Below, one piece after another: positions 43,907-52,223 of a stretch of 57,854 nt of DNA. Under the pieces are notes generated by a model. It made no database searches. It was given only the letters and a program-made list of their open reading frames with translations, and was not told the origin of the DNA. Within the stretch, counting starts at the first letter, position 1. Every line of letters starts with the position of its first letter. The stretch lies in NCBI GenBank assembly GCA_024684815.1, contig JAIKWL010000028.1, positions 1 through 57,854 of the forward strand. Reading direction: 5' to 3'. This DNA is from Saccharofermentans sp. (GTDB taxonomy: Bacteria > Bacillota > Clostridia > Saccharofermentanales > Saccharofermentanaceae). The translations under genes were made by a program, and so were the position numbers.

Positions 43907-46324
43907 TCATCTCTCGCTGAACACAACCTGCGTCCTGCTGTTGATCGCGGAAACGACACTGCCGATATCTTTCTGTCCGATAAGGTACGGCGGCATCTCT
44001 TCAGATATTATCATCAAGACAGCATTATCCGGGATCTGTATCGAATCAACATTTTCGATCATATCAAGAAAGACCCCCTGAAGATCAAATTCCGGATCAA
44101 AAACAGCTTCATCGCGCTGATCCTCAGGCGGTACCCACTCCGAAAAACCTGCGGCAGTATTACCGGCTACTCTGATATAACCTCGCCTGTTATCTTCTGT
44201 CTCTCTTTCCATTCTGTACATAACCGCAGCCCGGTTGACGGGTATTGCCTGCTTCGATTTTTTCTGGGAGTCCTCACTGAGCAGTATATCAAGGAACATG
44301 TATGCACCTTCTTCCACAGGAGATCCTGCCGTGATCGAGAAAGAACCGGTGATGATTGCCGACAGCCCCTTTCCGTCTGACGACGGGAGACCCGTTACCG
44401 TGATATTTTCCCCGAAAAAGTTATTACAGGCGAGTGATTTCAGGCAGGATATATCTTCAATAAACACCGCATACTCCGGCTCCTGATTTCTGTCCTCACT
44501 GATCCAATTGCTTTCAGAAATCCCTTCAGGGATATTCTCCTCAAAGAAAGAAGCCAGCTCGATAAATCCTTTCTGATCAAAGTCTATCTTTCCGTCTTTG
44601 AGCCACTGTGCATAGTTCCTCTGAACGCAAAGATTAAGGAAGTGCATACGGCTGGATTTCCGGGTTACGGGTTCTGCTCCGTTAAGCTGTTCTTTAACAA
44701 AAGAAGCATACTCTTCATATGTGAAACCTTTCCGGTCATTGTCAAGTTTTGAGCCGTCCGTCAAAATGCCCGTGACGGCAAATTCGGTCGGGATATAGTA
44801 TGTCTTACCGTCCATCCGGGCTGCTTCTATTATGTTCGAATAATAAGCTGACGGATCATAAGCCTTGCTCTTCAGATATGGTGTCAGATCCGTAAGATAT
44901 GAACTGTTGAAAAGGTCAACTGACTGCGCTGCACCGAGAACAATATCAGGTCCCATTCCCGAGCGGATGTCAGAGGTCAGGCTTCCGCTTACCAGTGCCA
45001 TAGCACTGTAACGGTTACGGTCCGTTGCATCGATTCCGTATGAAACATCTCCCGCGGTAATATAATCATTCTGTTCATACAGGATCAGCTGAGCATAGTA
45101 TTCCTGATTCTGATCATTAAAGATCTTAATAGCCTCTGATTCAGCATTTGTAAGTGAATCGTTCAGGCTGGCAACAGTTAACAATTTCTTTCCGGCATTC
45201 GGATTCTTATCCGTCTTTTCAAGCGTATAGACAACAGCAGGGGGAGGAAGCAGATTGCACTCAATGGCAGTAATAACCGGCGGACATGCAATAATCACCT
45301 TGTTCTCATCAATATCTATTACCGAAGCGAATTGGGTTTCAAACCGGTTTACATTGCAGCAGTCAAAGTTCAGTCTTATCTTCTCTTCGCCGCTTTCAAG
45401 ATCGTATTCATATATGCCTGTAGCTTTAGTAAGGTACCCCTTTCCGTCAGGCGCGGACGACAGTGTCTGTCCCATGGGAACCGGTTTTACATCTGTTATC
45501 TTAGTGACGTTTCCGGTGGCAAGTTCAAGTTTTACCCAAAGATTTGATTTTCCAAAACTGTTAAATACAGCCATTCCATTGCCAATGCCGGTGATCTCGA
45601 AGATCACGGCTCCCTCTCCGGGCCCTAAAGCTTTTTGCAGATCAATGCATTGAATAGCTTTCATATCTCTGGCGACCACGAGCTTCGTACCGCTACCGCT
45701 GTAACTGGATAAAACGATTACTTCATAGTCCTCGATCAGACTGAATGAAAACAGACAATAATCATCACTCCGGCTGCCGTCAGGAACCATATTCAGAGCA
45801 GCACTGTAATCAAGTGTCTGTGAATCGCCGGTCTGACAGCCGCTTTCAAGATCGATATCGCAACAGTAAGTCGCTAAAAAACCGCTGTCTACAAAATATA
45901 AGCGTACTCCCTTTTCGCTCTCACAACACTTCAGCAAAGAGAATGTTCTGAAAGTGGATGGCATTTTTGACATTATATCGTAGAGATCGATCATATGAAG
46001 AAGCGTTCCTTCCTCATCAAAGATACCCATCAGATCGCGGGTGATGCCATAGTTTCCGGGAATAGCAGGGTTCTTTTCTGACACCGAATATGTCATGACA
46101 TATTTGTCATGGCACTTGAACGGTCCATTCGGCGAGACGTACATGCAGATCTCCGGATCGAACTTCGGATCCAATTCCACTCTTTTTGATGTATACCACG
46201 GATCTGTCTCAGAGACTGTCTTAACAGCAGCTCCTTTGGCCTTACATGAAGATGCACAAAGGCATACAGATGCCAGCATCACCGTTGCCAGAACAAAGGA
46301 TATGATCCTTCTTGATACTTCCAT
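43907..46324 (-). CDS. Lipoprotein with propeller-like N-terminus and solute-binding C-terminus (paralogue D)
   Basis: About 805 residues from the ATG at 46324; the ATG at 46342 is upstream of the AGGTG site and is rejected. The lipobox is CASSCKA. The family start element is DPWYTSKRVELD. The binding-domain block GMGPDIVLGA is near 455, GFTYEEYASF near 530, and the end signature EEMPPYLIGQKDIG is intact. It is divergent from paralogue E with 300 nt between them. GC content is higher than in paralogue C. Convergent with the VTT acyltransferase gene. Ligand unknown. Confidence 0.82.
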   Translation of the reverse strand: MEVSRRIISFVLATVMLASVCLCASSCKAKGAAVKTVSETDPWYTSKRVELDPKFDPEICMYVSPNGPFKCHDKYVMTYSVSEKNPAIPGNYGITRDLMGIFDEEGTLLHMIDLYDIMSKMPSTFRTFSLLKCCESEKGVRLYFVDSGFLATYCCDIDLESGCQTGDSQTLDYSAALNMVPDGSRSDDYCLFSFSLIEDYEVIVLSSYSGSGTKLVVARDMKAIQCIDLQKALGPGEGAVIFEITGIGNGMAVFNSFGKSNLWVKLELATGNVTKITDVKPVPMGQTLSSAPDGKGYLTKATGIYEYDLESGEEKIRLNFDCCNVNRFETQFASVIDIDENKVIIACPPVITAIECNLLPPPAVVYTLEKTDKNPNAGKKLLTVASLNDSLTNAESEAIKIFNDQNQEYYAQLILYEQNDYITAGDVSYGIDATDRNRYSAMALVSGSLTSDIRSGMGPDIVLGAAQSVDLFNSSYLTDLTPYLKSKAYDPSAYYSNIIEAARMDGKTYYIPTEFAVTGILTDGSKLDNDRKGFTYEEYASFVKEQLNGAEPVTRKSSRMHFLNLCVQRNYAQWLKDGKIDFDQKGFIELASFFEENIPEGISESNWISEDRNQEPEYAVFIEDISCLKSLACNNFFGENITVTGLPSSDGKGLSAIITGSFSITAGSPVEEGAYMFLDILLSEDSQKKSKQAIPVNRAAVMYRMERETEDNRRGYIRVAGNTAAGFSEWVPPEDQRDEAVFDPEFDLQGVFLDMIENVDSIQIPDNAVLMIISEEMPPYLIGQKDIGSVVSAINSRTQVVFSER

Positions 46325-46531
46325 AACCACACCTCCCCACAAGAATATGGTTTTGCAATATCTGTTTGTTGTTTCCTATTTACCCAATATCAAATTACAC
46401 TGCCGGCATATCAAAACGGCATCAAACTCATTACATTATCAAAGCTGTCATATCTGCCGGATAAATGCATCTGTAATAGTAAAGGAAGTTTACCGCCTTA
46501 CGGAAAACTGCCCAATCACCGGGATATTATT

Positions 46532-46552
46532 TTTCCCGGGAAAGTGTATAAT
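46532..46552 (+). promoter_or_regulatory. Palindrome TTTCCCGGGAAA beside a TATAAT box
   Basis: A perfect 12-bp palindrome at 46532-46543 ends 3 nt before TATAAT at 46547-46552, about 70 nt upstream of paralogue E. The -35 (ATATTA) is weak. The palindrome occupies the promoter spacer and is a candidate operator. The rest of the divergent gap 46325-46623 shows nothing else I recognise. Confidence 0.55.
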
Positions 46553-46623
46553 TTAGCACATAATCTGTTCGGGGGATGAACAGGAATAGGCAACAGCATT
46601 CGATATTTAAGAGATGAATTATT

Positions 46624-48996
46624 ATGAACAGAATTATTAAGACTGTTTCCGTCGTCGTTGTTTTTTCGATGACGCTGTCAATTGCATCGTGTGATAAGAA
46701 GCCTGCGGAAAAGAAAGCTGCAAAGATAATCACTGAAGATTCTCCCTGGTTTGATTCCGAGATCATCGACGTCGACACCGGTGTGGATAAGGACCGCAAC
46801 GTAACAGACTATAACAATTCATTCGTTGGTTCTGACGACGATTATTATGTCATTTATTCGGGCGGAAATTACGCATCGCCTCCCGAAGATGAGATAGATT
46901 GGAATACTTACGACTGGAACGATTATTTTTATAACTTCGTATCGATCGTTGACCGCAATACACATCAGACAGTCAGGACTATAGATCTGAGAAAAGATTT
47001 TACGGCAAGTGATATTCATATCGATACAGTCAGTTATTCAGACGGAATAATAACGGCGAAAACACAGATCAAAGAAAGAGATTATGATCCGTTAACAGGC
47101 GAGCTGCTTGATACAAGACCTTCAAACAGCAACAGTTCAGAGGAATTCTCATTTACGGATTTCTATAAAATCGGAGAGTATAAGATCGAAGTAATAACAT
47201 ACCAGATGGAAAATCTGCGTAATTATTCCACTCTTGACTGCTTTTCTCCTGACGGCAAAACAGCGTCACACGAATTTAAGAAACCGGATAAGAGCATATA
47301 TATCTATGCAGTTTTGTCTTTAAGCGATACAAAGGCTCTGGTTGTCGTTGCAACGGAAACAGAAAAAGAGTATTACGAGCTTGATCTTACGACCGGAGAA
47401 TTGGCCAAAGCAAATTCAAAAGAGTACGGATGGCTGGACGATGCTTCCATCGGCGAGACCATACCCGGTAAAGACGGCATGCTCTATTACGGAACCGGGA
47501 ACGGCATTGCAAGAATGAACGCACAGACCAAGTCTACAGAAACTGTATTTGATTACAGCTGGTGTGACCTTAACCGCTATCTGCTGGAATGTACCGATCT
47601 AGTTGAATGCTCAGATGACTTCATCATTCTCTGCGGTAAATTTGATCTCACGAATGTATATGAAGGCATTAAGGCGGATAAGATCAGTCTTATCGAGCTC
47701 ACCAAAGCAGATAAGAATCCTCATGCCGGTAAAACAGTTATGGAATTATATGACCCTATGGGTGTTGATGCTTATACCAGTGAAGCTATCTCGATATTTA
47801 ACAGATCAAATGATAAATTCTTTATCGAAGTAATTGACCGCTACCAAAGAGGTGACTTTATCGATTATTCTGTCGGCGATGAATATAACGATGATGTATG
47901 GGAGATGGAAAGGATCGACGGCACATCGGCATTGAGCAATAAACTTGCCATAGATATCATTAACGGCGAAGGCCCGGATATACTTATGAACACAAGCCGT
48001 TACGGTCAGCTCAACAATCCAAACTGTCTGGTCGACCTCACACCTTATGTAACAGATTCCGGTAATTACTTTACAAATATAATAGAAGGTTCAAGAGTAG
48101 AAGGCAGCATCTATCAGCTTCCTTTAAGCTTCGACATCGAAGGTATAATGACAAAAACCGAAAACGCGGGAAAGTCCGGAATCGGTTTCACACTTGATGA
48201 ATATGCAAAGCTTGTGGATAAAGTAACAAACGGAAACGATCCGATCACTTTCGGCCAGTCTGTTTACTTTGCAAAGCTCTTTAACACCATGAGCGACAGA
48301 TTCATATCAGACGGGAAAGTCGATCTGTCCGGACCGGAATTTAAAGAGCTTGCGGAATATGTCAGGGACAATGTACCTGAAGACGGCACCAGCCAGAATG
48401 AATGGTATCAGACCGTTACGACTTTCAGTCCGTTGCCAAAGGCCGTATACGAAGAGTATTGCACCGGGATTGGAGGTTTTTATTTTGAAAGTACTTTCCT
48501 GACTTCTAAAAGCACCGGAATAACTATGTTTGGTTTACCATCCCTTGACGGCATGGGTCCGATGTTCAATTCGATCTGTTCAGTGGCAGTGTCCACCCAG
48601 GCGGAAGATGTTGATGCTTGTGGTGAGTTTGTAAAGATCCTGTTGTCAGAAGATATTCAGACCGGGATTGCCATGAATGACTGTTTCGTATTAAACCGCG
48701 ACGCTTTTCAAAAAGCCGGCAGATCAGCCATTGAATACTATAATGCCGGCGGAAGCATTACCAACAATGGCCACGGATCTGCATCCATAGGTTTTTCATT
48801 CAAGATTACGCAAAAAGAAGTTGATTATGTTGAAAGCATTCTTCTGACCTGTTCTAAAATGGACATCGAGGATTCTGCGGTAAGCGTTATCCTCATTGAA
48901 GAGATGCCTGCATATTTTCTCGGACAAAAGAAACTTGATGCAGTCATCAAGATCGCCCAGAACAGGATACAGAAGGTTTTGAACGAGCGAGGCTAG
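46624..48996 (+). CDS. Lipoprotein with propeller-like N-terminus and solute-binding C-terminus (paralogue E)
   Basis: 790 residues. The lipobox is SIASCDK and the start element SPWFDSEIIDVDTGVDKD. The binding half has TKADKNPHAGKT, INGEGPDILMN near 448, GFTLDEYAKL and the end EEMPAYFLGQKKLD. It is the closest relative of paralogue B at 2911, sharing these blocks almost residue for residue. AAGAGATGA precedes the ATG. No transporter permease is adjacent; the next gene is convergent. The pair B/E suggests duplication and transposition within the genome. Confidence 0.82.
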   Translation: MNRIIKTVSVVVVFSMTLSIASCDKKPAEKKAAKIITEDSPWFDSEIIDVDTGVDKDRNVTDYNNSFVGSDDDYYVIYSGGNYASPPEDEIDWNTYDWNDYFYNFVSIVDRNTHQTVRTIDLRKDFTASDIHIDTVSYSDGIITAKTQIKERDYDPLTGELLDTRPSNSNSSEEFSFTDFYKIGEYKIEVITYQMENLRNYSTLDCFSPDGKTASHEFKKPDKSIYIYAVLSLSDTKALVVVATETEKEYYELDLTTGELAKANSKEYGWLDDASIGETIPGKDGMLYYGTGNGIARMNAQTKSTETVFDYSWCDLNRYLLECTDLVECSDDFIILCGKFDLTNVYEGIKADKISLIELTKADKNPHAGKTVMELYDPMGVDAYTSEAISIFNRSNDKFFIEVIDRYQRGDFIDYSVGDEYNDDVWEMERIDGTSALSNKLAIDIINGEGPDILMNTSRYGQLNNPNCLVDLTPYVTDSGNYFTNIIEGSRVEGSIYQLPLSFDIEGIMTKTENAGKSGIGFTLDEYAKLVDKVTNGNDPITFGQSVYFAKLFNTMSDRFISDGKVDLSGPEFKELAEYVRDNVPEDGTSQNEWYQTVTTFSPLPKAVYEEYCTGIGGFYFESTFLTSKSTGITMFGLPSLDGMGPMFNSICSVAVSTQAEDVDACGEFVKILLSEDIQTGIAMNDCFVLNRDAFQKAGRSAIEYYNAGGSITNNGHGSASIGFSFKITQKEVDYVESILLTCSKMDIEDSAVSVILIEEMPAYFLGQKKLDAVIKIAQNRIQKVLNERG

Positions 48997-49020
48997 AATA
49001 ATAGCGTTTATACTGTTTTC

Positions 49021-49599
49021 TCAAGTTTCGAAAAAGCCGTCACGGTTGCAATAGAAGAAAAACTTCTTTACTAAACTGATCTTAAATCTTGCTTCGGCAT
49101 TCCATTCGGGATAGAGCTTGATCATCTGTATCTTATCAGGGCCAACTGCTGCGATAAATGATATATAGTGATCCTTAGTCATAGGGTGATCAACGGTCAC
49201 ATAGTATTCGTCTTCAACACGTTCGGCTGAAAGTTTATGCTGATCGTCGGCAGGCTCTGCCTCCAATGCATTCAGCACTATTCCGTGGCACTGGATCACC
49301 GCTTCACCCATACTGTGGATAACATTTCCGCATACGGGGCAAACATAGAATTTCGACCGCAGCATATTCGCTGAAACATTTGCATTCCTGATCGTATTCC
49401 CTGAAATGAGTTCGGTTACAGATACCTGAAAAGCTTTTGCGATAGGCTCTAATAAAGTGATATCAGGATAACCCCTGCCGGTCTCCCATTTGGATATTGT
49501 CTTATCACTGACACCGAGCGTTTCAGCTAGCTGGAGCTGTGTCATTTTGTTATTCTCTCTGAGTGTCCTGATCGTTGTTCCTGTTACATACTGATCCAT
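49021..49599 (-). CDS. XRE regulator fused to desulfoferrodoxin-like domain
   Basis: 192 residues from the ATG at 49599; the upstream ATG overlaps the GGAGG site. Residues 5-65 form an XRE helix-turn-helix (TQLQLAETLGVSDKTISKWE). After a linker, CPVCGN at about 88-93 and a later His form a zinc or iron site, and VDHPMTKDHYISFIAAV with KLYPEWNAEARFK match the desulfoferrodoxin/superoxide reductase fold. The full set of SOR active-site ligands is not clearly present, so it may sense rather than reduce. Convergent with paralogue E. Confidence 0.78.
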   Translation of the reverse strand: MDQYVTGTTIRTLRENNKMTQLQLAETLGVSDKTISKWETGRGYPDITLLEPIAKAFQVSVTELISGNTIRNANVSANMLRSKFYVCPVCGNVIHSMGEAVIQCHGIVLNALEAEPADDQHKLSAERVEDEYYVTVDHPMTKDHYISFIAAVGPDKIQMIKLYPEWNAEARFKISLVKKFFFYCNRDGFFET

Positions 49600-49813
49600 A
49601 TCTGTTTCCTCCATGCCAAGATAGTAATCCGTAACATCGAATTACGCCACCTACGGATAGTAGAGTATATGAACAAAGGACCGTCATAAATAAAAGGTGT
49701 CAGTTGTATTTACATCAACCGTGAGTTGATTGGCTGAGAGGAAATATTCTGATATATTCTTGGATAGCAAAAACCTATTTATATACGCTCACACAATTTA
49801 CGGGAGATTTAAC

Positions 49814-50359
49814 ATGAAGCTTGTATTTCCGGACATAACATATAAGGAAAAATCAACTGAATACATTAAGGAATTCTATGACTACGGTTCAGAGATCAAC
49901 GGGAGCGGAAGCCTGGACCGCTATTTAAGCGAATCCACATATGAAGAGTGGCTGAAAAAAGTTCAGAGCGATATTGACATAGCAAATATCCCGGAATCAA
50001 AGGTTCCGGCATTGACATATTTCTATGTGCGTGAAGACGATGAGAGAATTGTCGGAATGATCAATATACGTCTGGCATTAAACGATTTTCTCCGGAAAGA
50101 ATGCGGACATATAGGATATTCTGTCAGGCCAACCGAAAGAAGAAAACATTACGCAACAATGATGCTTAATGACGGTCTGAAAGTCTGTGATACATTAGGC
50201 ATAAAAGAAGTCCTTATATCCTGTGATAAGGATAATAAAGCATCATCAGGAGTTATAAAGAACTGTGGCGGAGTCCTGAAGAACGAGTTTTACAGCGAAA
50301 GCTTTCACGAGATGCTGCAAATGTATGTTATAAAGAGACAGATTGATTCTGTTGAATGA
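49814..50359 (+). CDS. GNAT acetyltransferase
   Basis: 181 residues from the ATG at 49814 with GGGAGA upstream; the open frame to 49730 lacks a site. The acetyl-CoA loop region reads HIGYSVRPTERRKHYATMML, and the C-terminal part (LISCDKDNKASSGVIKNCGG) is typical of this GNAT subgroup. Substrate unknown. It is the first of four same-strand genes (49814-52209) with short gaps or overlaps. Confidence 0.87.
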   Translation: MKLVFPDITYKEKSTEYIKEFYDYGSEINGSGSLDRYLSESTYEEWLKKVQSDIDIANIPESKVPALTYFYVREDDERIVGMINIRLALNDFLRKECGHIGYSVRPTERRKHYATMMLNDGLKVCDTLGIKEVLISCDKDNKASSGVIKNCGGVLKNEFYSESFHEMLQMYVIKRQIDSVE

Positions 50360-50372
50360 ACCGGAGATAAAG

Positions 50373-50915
50373 ATGTCCATAGGATTAAAAAAAGATACAG
50401 TAAGACTTGAGCTGCATCAGAAAGAATGGGATATCGAAGGTGAAAAGACCTGCCAAAAGATCAGGGATATCCTTGGCGACGATATAGTGGATGTGCAGCA
50501 TGTCGGCAGCACATCGATCAGATGTATCTGCGCTAAGCCTATTATCGACATAGCTGTGGCTGTCAGATCTTTTCAGGACATCATGAAGCATAATGAGGAA
50601 TTGTCCGCCAACGGAATCGTTTACCGCAAAGAGGATGTTCCCGGACAGCATCTTTACCGCTCGGGAGACCTTGATAATGATATCGTCACGCATTTTATCC
50701 ATGTCGTAATATACGATTCGGATGCATGGCACAATTATATAAATTTCAGGGATTATATGAACGCCCACGAAGAAGATGCAAAGACTTATGAACGTCTGAA
50801 GATCGAATTGTGTTCGAAATTTCCTGATGACAGGGATTCTTATGTTAAAGGCAAACACGAACTGATAAGCATGATACTGGATAAAGCGGATCATTGGCGC
50901 AACGGTTCGAATTGA
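50373..50915 (+). CDS. GrpB-family nucleotidyltransferase-like protein
   Basis: 180 residues from the ATG at 50373 with GGAG upstream. HVGSTSIRCICAKPIIDIAV is the GrpB signature (HVGST and the KPIIDI acidic strand), placing it in the DNA polymerase beta nucleotidyltransferase superfamily. FIHVVIYDSDAW and NFRDYM are further family blocks. The reaction is not established for most members. It lies between two acetyltransferases. Confidence 0.88.
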   Translation: MSIGLKKDTVRLELHQKEWDIEGEKTCQKIRDILGDDIVDVQHVGSTSIRCICAKPIIDIAVAVRSFQDIMKHNEELSANGIVYRKEDVPGQHLYRSGDLDNDIVTHFIHVVIYDSDAWHNYINFRDYMNAHEEDAKTYERLKIELCSKFPDDRDSYVKGKHELISMILDKADHWRNGSN

Positions 50916-50936
50916 AAAGAGAGGATTGAAAAACAT

Positions 50937-51458
50937 ATGCACAACTACGTATTGGAAACTGAGAGACTTATCCTCCGTCCGCTGACATTAAACGATTGCG
51001 ATGCAGTATACAAATGGGTCAGTGATGAAGATGTAACAAGATATATGGTATACAACACATATACCTCAAAAGAGCAGTTGATCAAATGGCTGAAGTCCAT
51101 AGAAAACGATGATGATTATCTTTTCGGTTTTGTCAGGAAAGACACGGGCGATCTGATCGGATGCGGAAGCATCGGTCAATACGAAAAATACGGCGACAGA
51201 TGGGGATTCGGATATAATCTGCGCAAGGATCAGTGGGGTTATGGATATGCAACTGAAGCTGCCAAAGCAATGATCAGATTTGCACAGAAAGAATTCGGAA
51301 TAAGGAGATTTGCCTGCAGTCATGTAGAGCAGAATAAAGCATCAGGTCATGTTATCGAGAAATGCGGTCTTCACTTTGTCCGTTACGGACAGTTCCAAAA
51401 ACTTGACGGCACATGCAAGATGCGTTCGATGATATATGAGGGTGATCTTGACCCGTAA
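50937..51458 (+). CDS. RimJ/RimL-type GNAT acetyltransferase
   Basis: 173 residues. LETERLILRPLTLNDCD opens the protein as in RimJ/RimL and antibiotic-type acetyltransferases. QWGYGYATEAAKAMIRFAQ is the acetyl-CoA P-loop-like region and HVEQNKASGHVIEKCGL the C-terminal family block. A GAGAGGA sequence precedes the ATG. Substrate unknown. It overlaps the long frame of the next gene but not its likely start. Confidence 0.9.
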   Translation: MHNYVLETERLILRPLTLNDCDAVYKWVSDEDVTRYMVYNTYTSKEQLIKWLKSIENDDDYLFGFVRKDTGDLIGCGSIGQYEKYGDRWGFGYNLRKDQWGYGYATEAAKAMIRFAQKEFGIRRFACSHVEQNKASGHVIEKCGLHFVRYGQFQKLDGTCKMRSMIYEGDLDP

Positions 51459-51495
51459 CCGAATCTTAAAACAGCAGGCAGGATGCAAACCGGTA

Positions 51496-52209
51496 ATGAT
51501 ACTTATTTTTGACCTTTTCGAGACACTTATCGAAGATATCAGCATTGATTTTAATCTGGGATTAAAACCTCTTTGGGAAGAACACTATAAGGATAAGTGT
51601 TCATTCGATGAGATCAAAGCATATGGCGAAGAATTGTTCATGTACATGGTAAGTCTTCATAAGCAGGGGCTTGAATTTCCTTTTGTAAAAGATGAACTGC
51701 CGATGTACGCAGAAAAGTACGGCGGCGATGTCATTGATATGAGCATTGAAGAGGAAGCGGAATTCCTTAACAGATGCAATGAAGTAAAAGTGTATGACGG
51801 ACTCAATGATATGCTCGGTCTTTTCACTGAAGCAAAAACACCGATGTATGTACTATCCAACAGCGGATTCAGGGCAGGTGCACTTCAGTTAATCCTTAAA
51901 CAACATGGAATAGAAAAGTACTTTGAAAAGATCTGGTCAAGCGCAGACTTCGGAAGGGTCAAGCCCTGCCCTGAATTCTTTGAAATGGCTATAGGAGAGA
52001 TCCTTAAGCAATATCCGGACACCACAAGAGAAGATATCGTCTTCATCGGAGATACTTATGAGACAGACATCACAGGCGCCCATAATGCAGGACTCAAAAC
52101 AGTTTGGATCAACCGCAAAAACGAGCCGGATGTCAACGGATACGCAGCTTATCAGATAAATACCGTAACTGATCTTCTTAACTGTCCTTTTATCACAGGA
52201 AGAGACTGA
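51496..52209 (+). CDS. HAD-superfamily hydrolase
   Basis: 237 residues from the ATG at 51496; the frame is open to 51436 but that ATG has no ribosome-binding site and overlaps the previous gene. Motif I is FDLFETL, in which the usual second Asp is Phe, as in haloacid-dehalogenase-type members. Motif II is YVLSNSG, motif III Lys in GRVKPCPEFF, motif IV FIGDTYETDI. The missing Asp makes a plain phosphatase role uncertain. Confidence 0.85.
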   Translation: MILIFDLFETLIEDISIDFNLGLKPLWEEHYKDKCSFDEIKAYGEELFMYMVSLHKQGLEFPFVKDELPMYAEKYGGDVIDMSIEEEAEFLNRCNEVKVYDGLNDMLGLFTEAKTPMYVLSNSGFRAGALQLILKQHGIEKYFEKIWSSADFGRVKPCPEFFEMAIGEILKQYPDTTREDIVFIGDTYETDITGAHNAGLKTVWINRKNEPDVNGYAAYQINTVTDLLNCPFITGRD

Positions 52210-52223
52210 CGGAAAGGATTCTA

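Noticed and set aside
49711..49740. TPP riboswitch fragment (GGCTGAG next to a small hairpin)
   Set aside because: The other conserved TPP elements (CUGAGA partner loop, ACCCUU, ACCUGA) are not found nearby.
50385..50942. 185-residue minus-strand frame over the GrpB gene
   Set aside because: It mirrors the GrpB codons in reverse, has no ribosome-binding site, and GrpB has clear family motifs.
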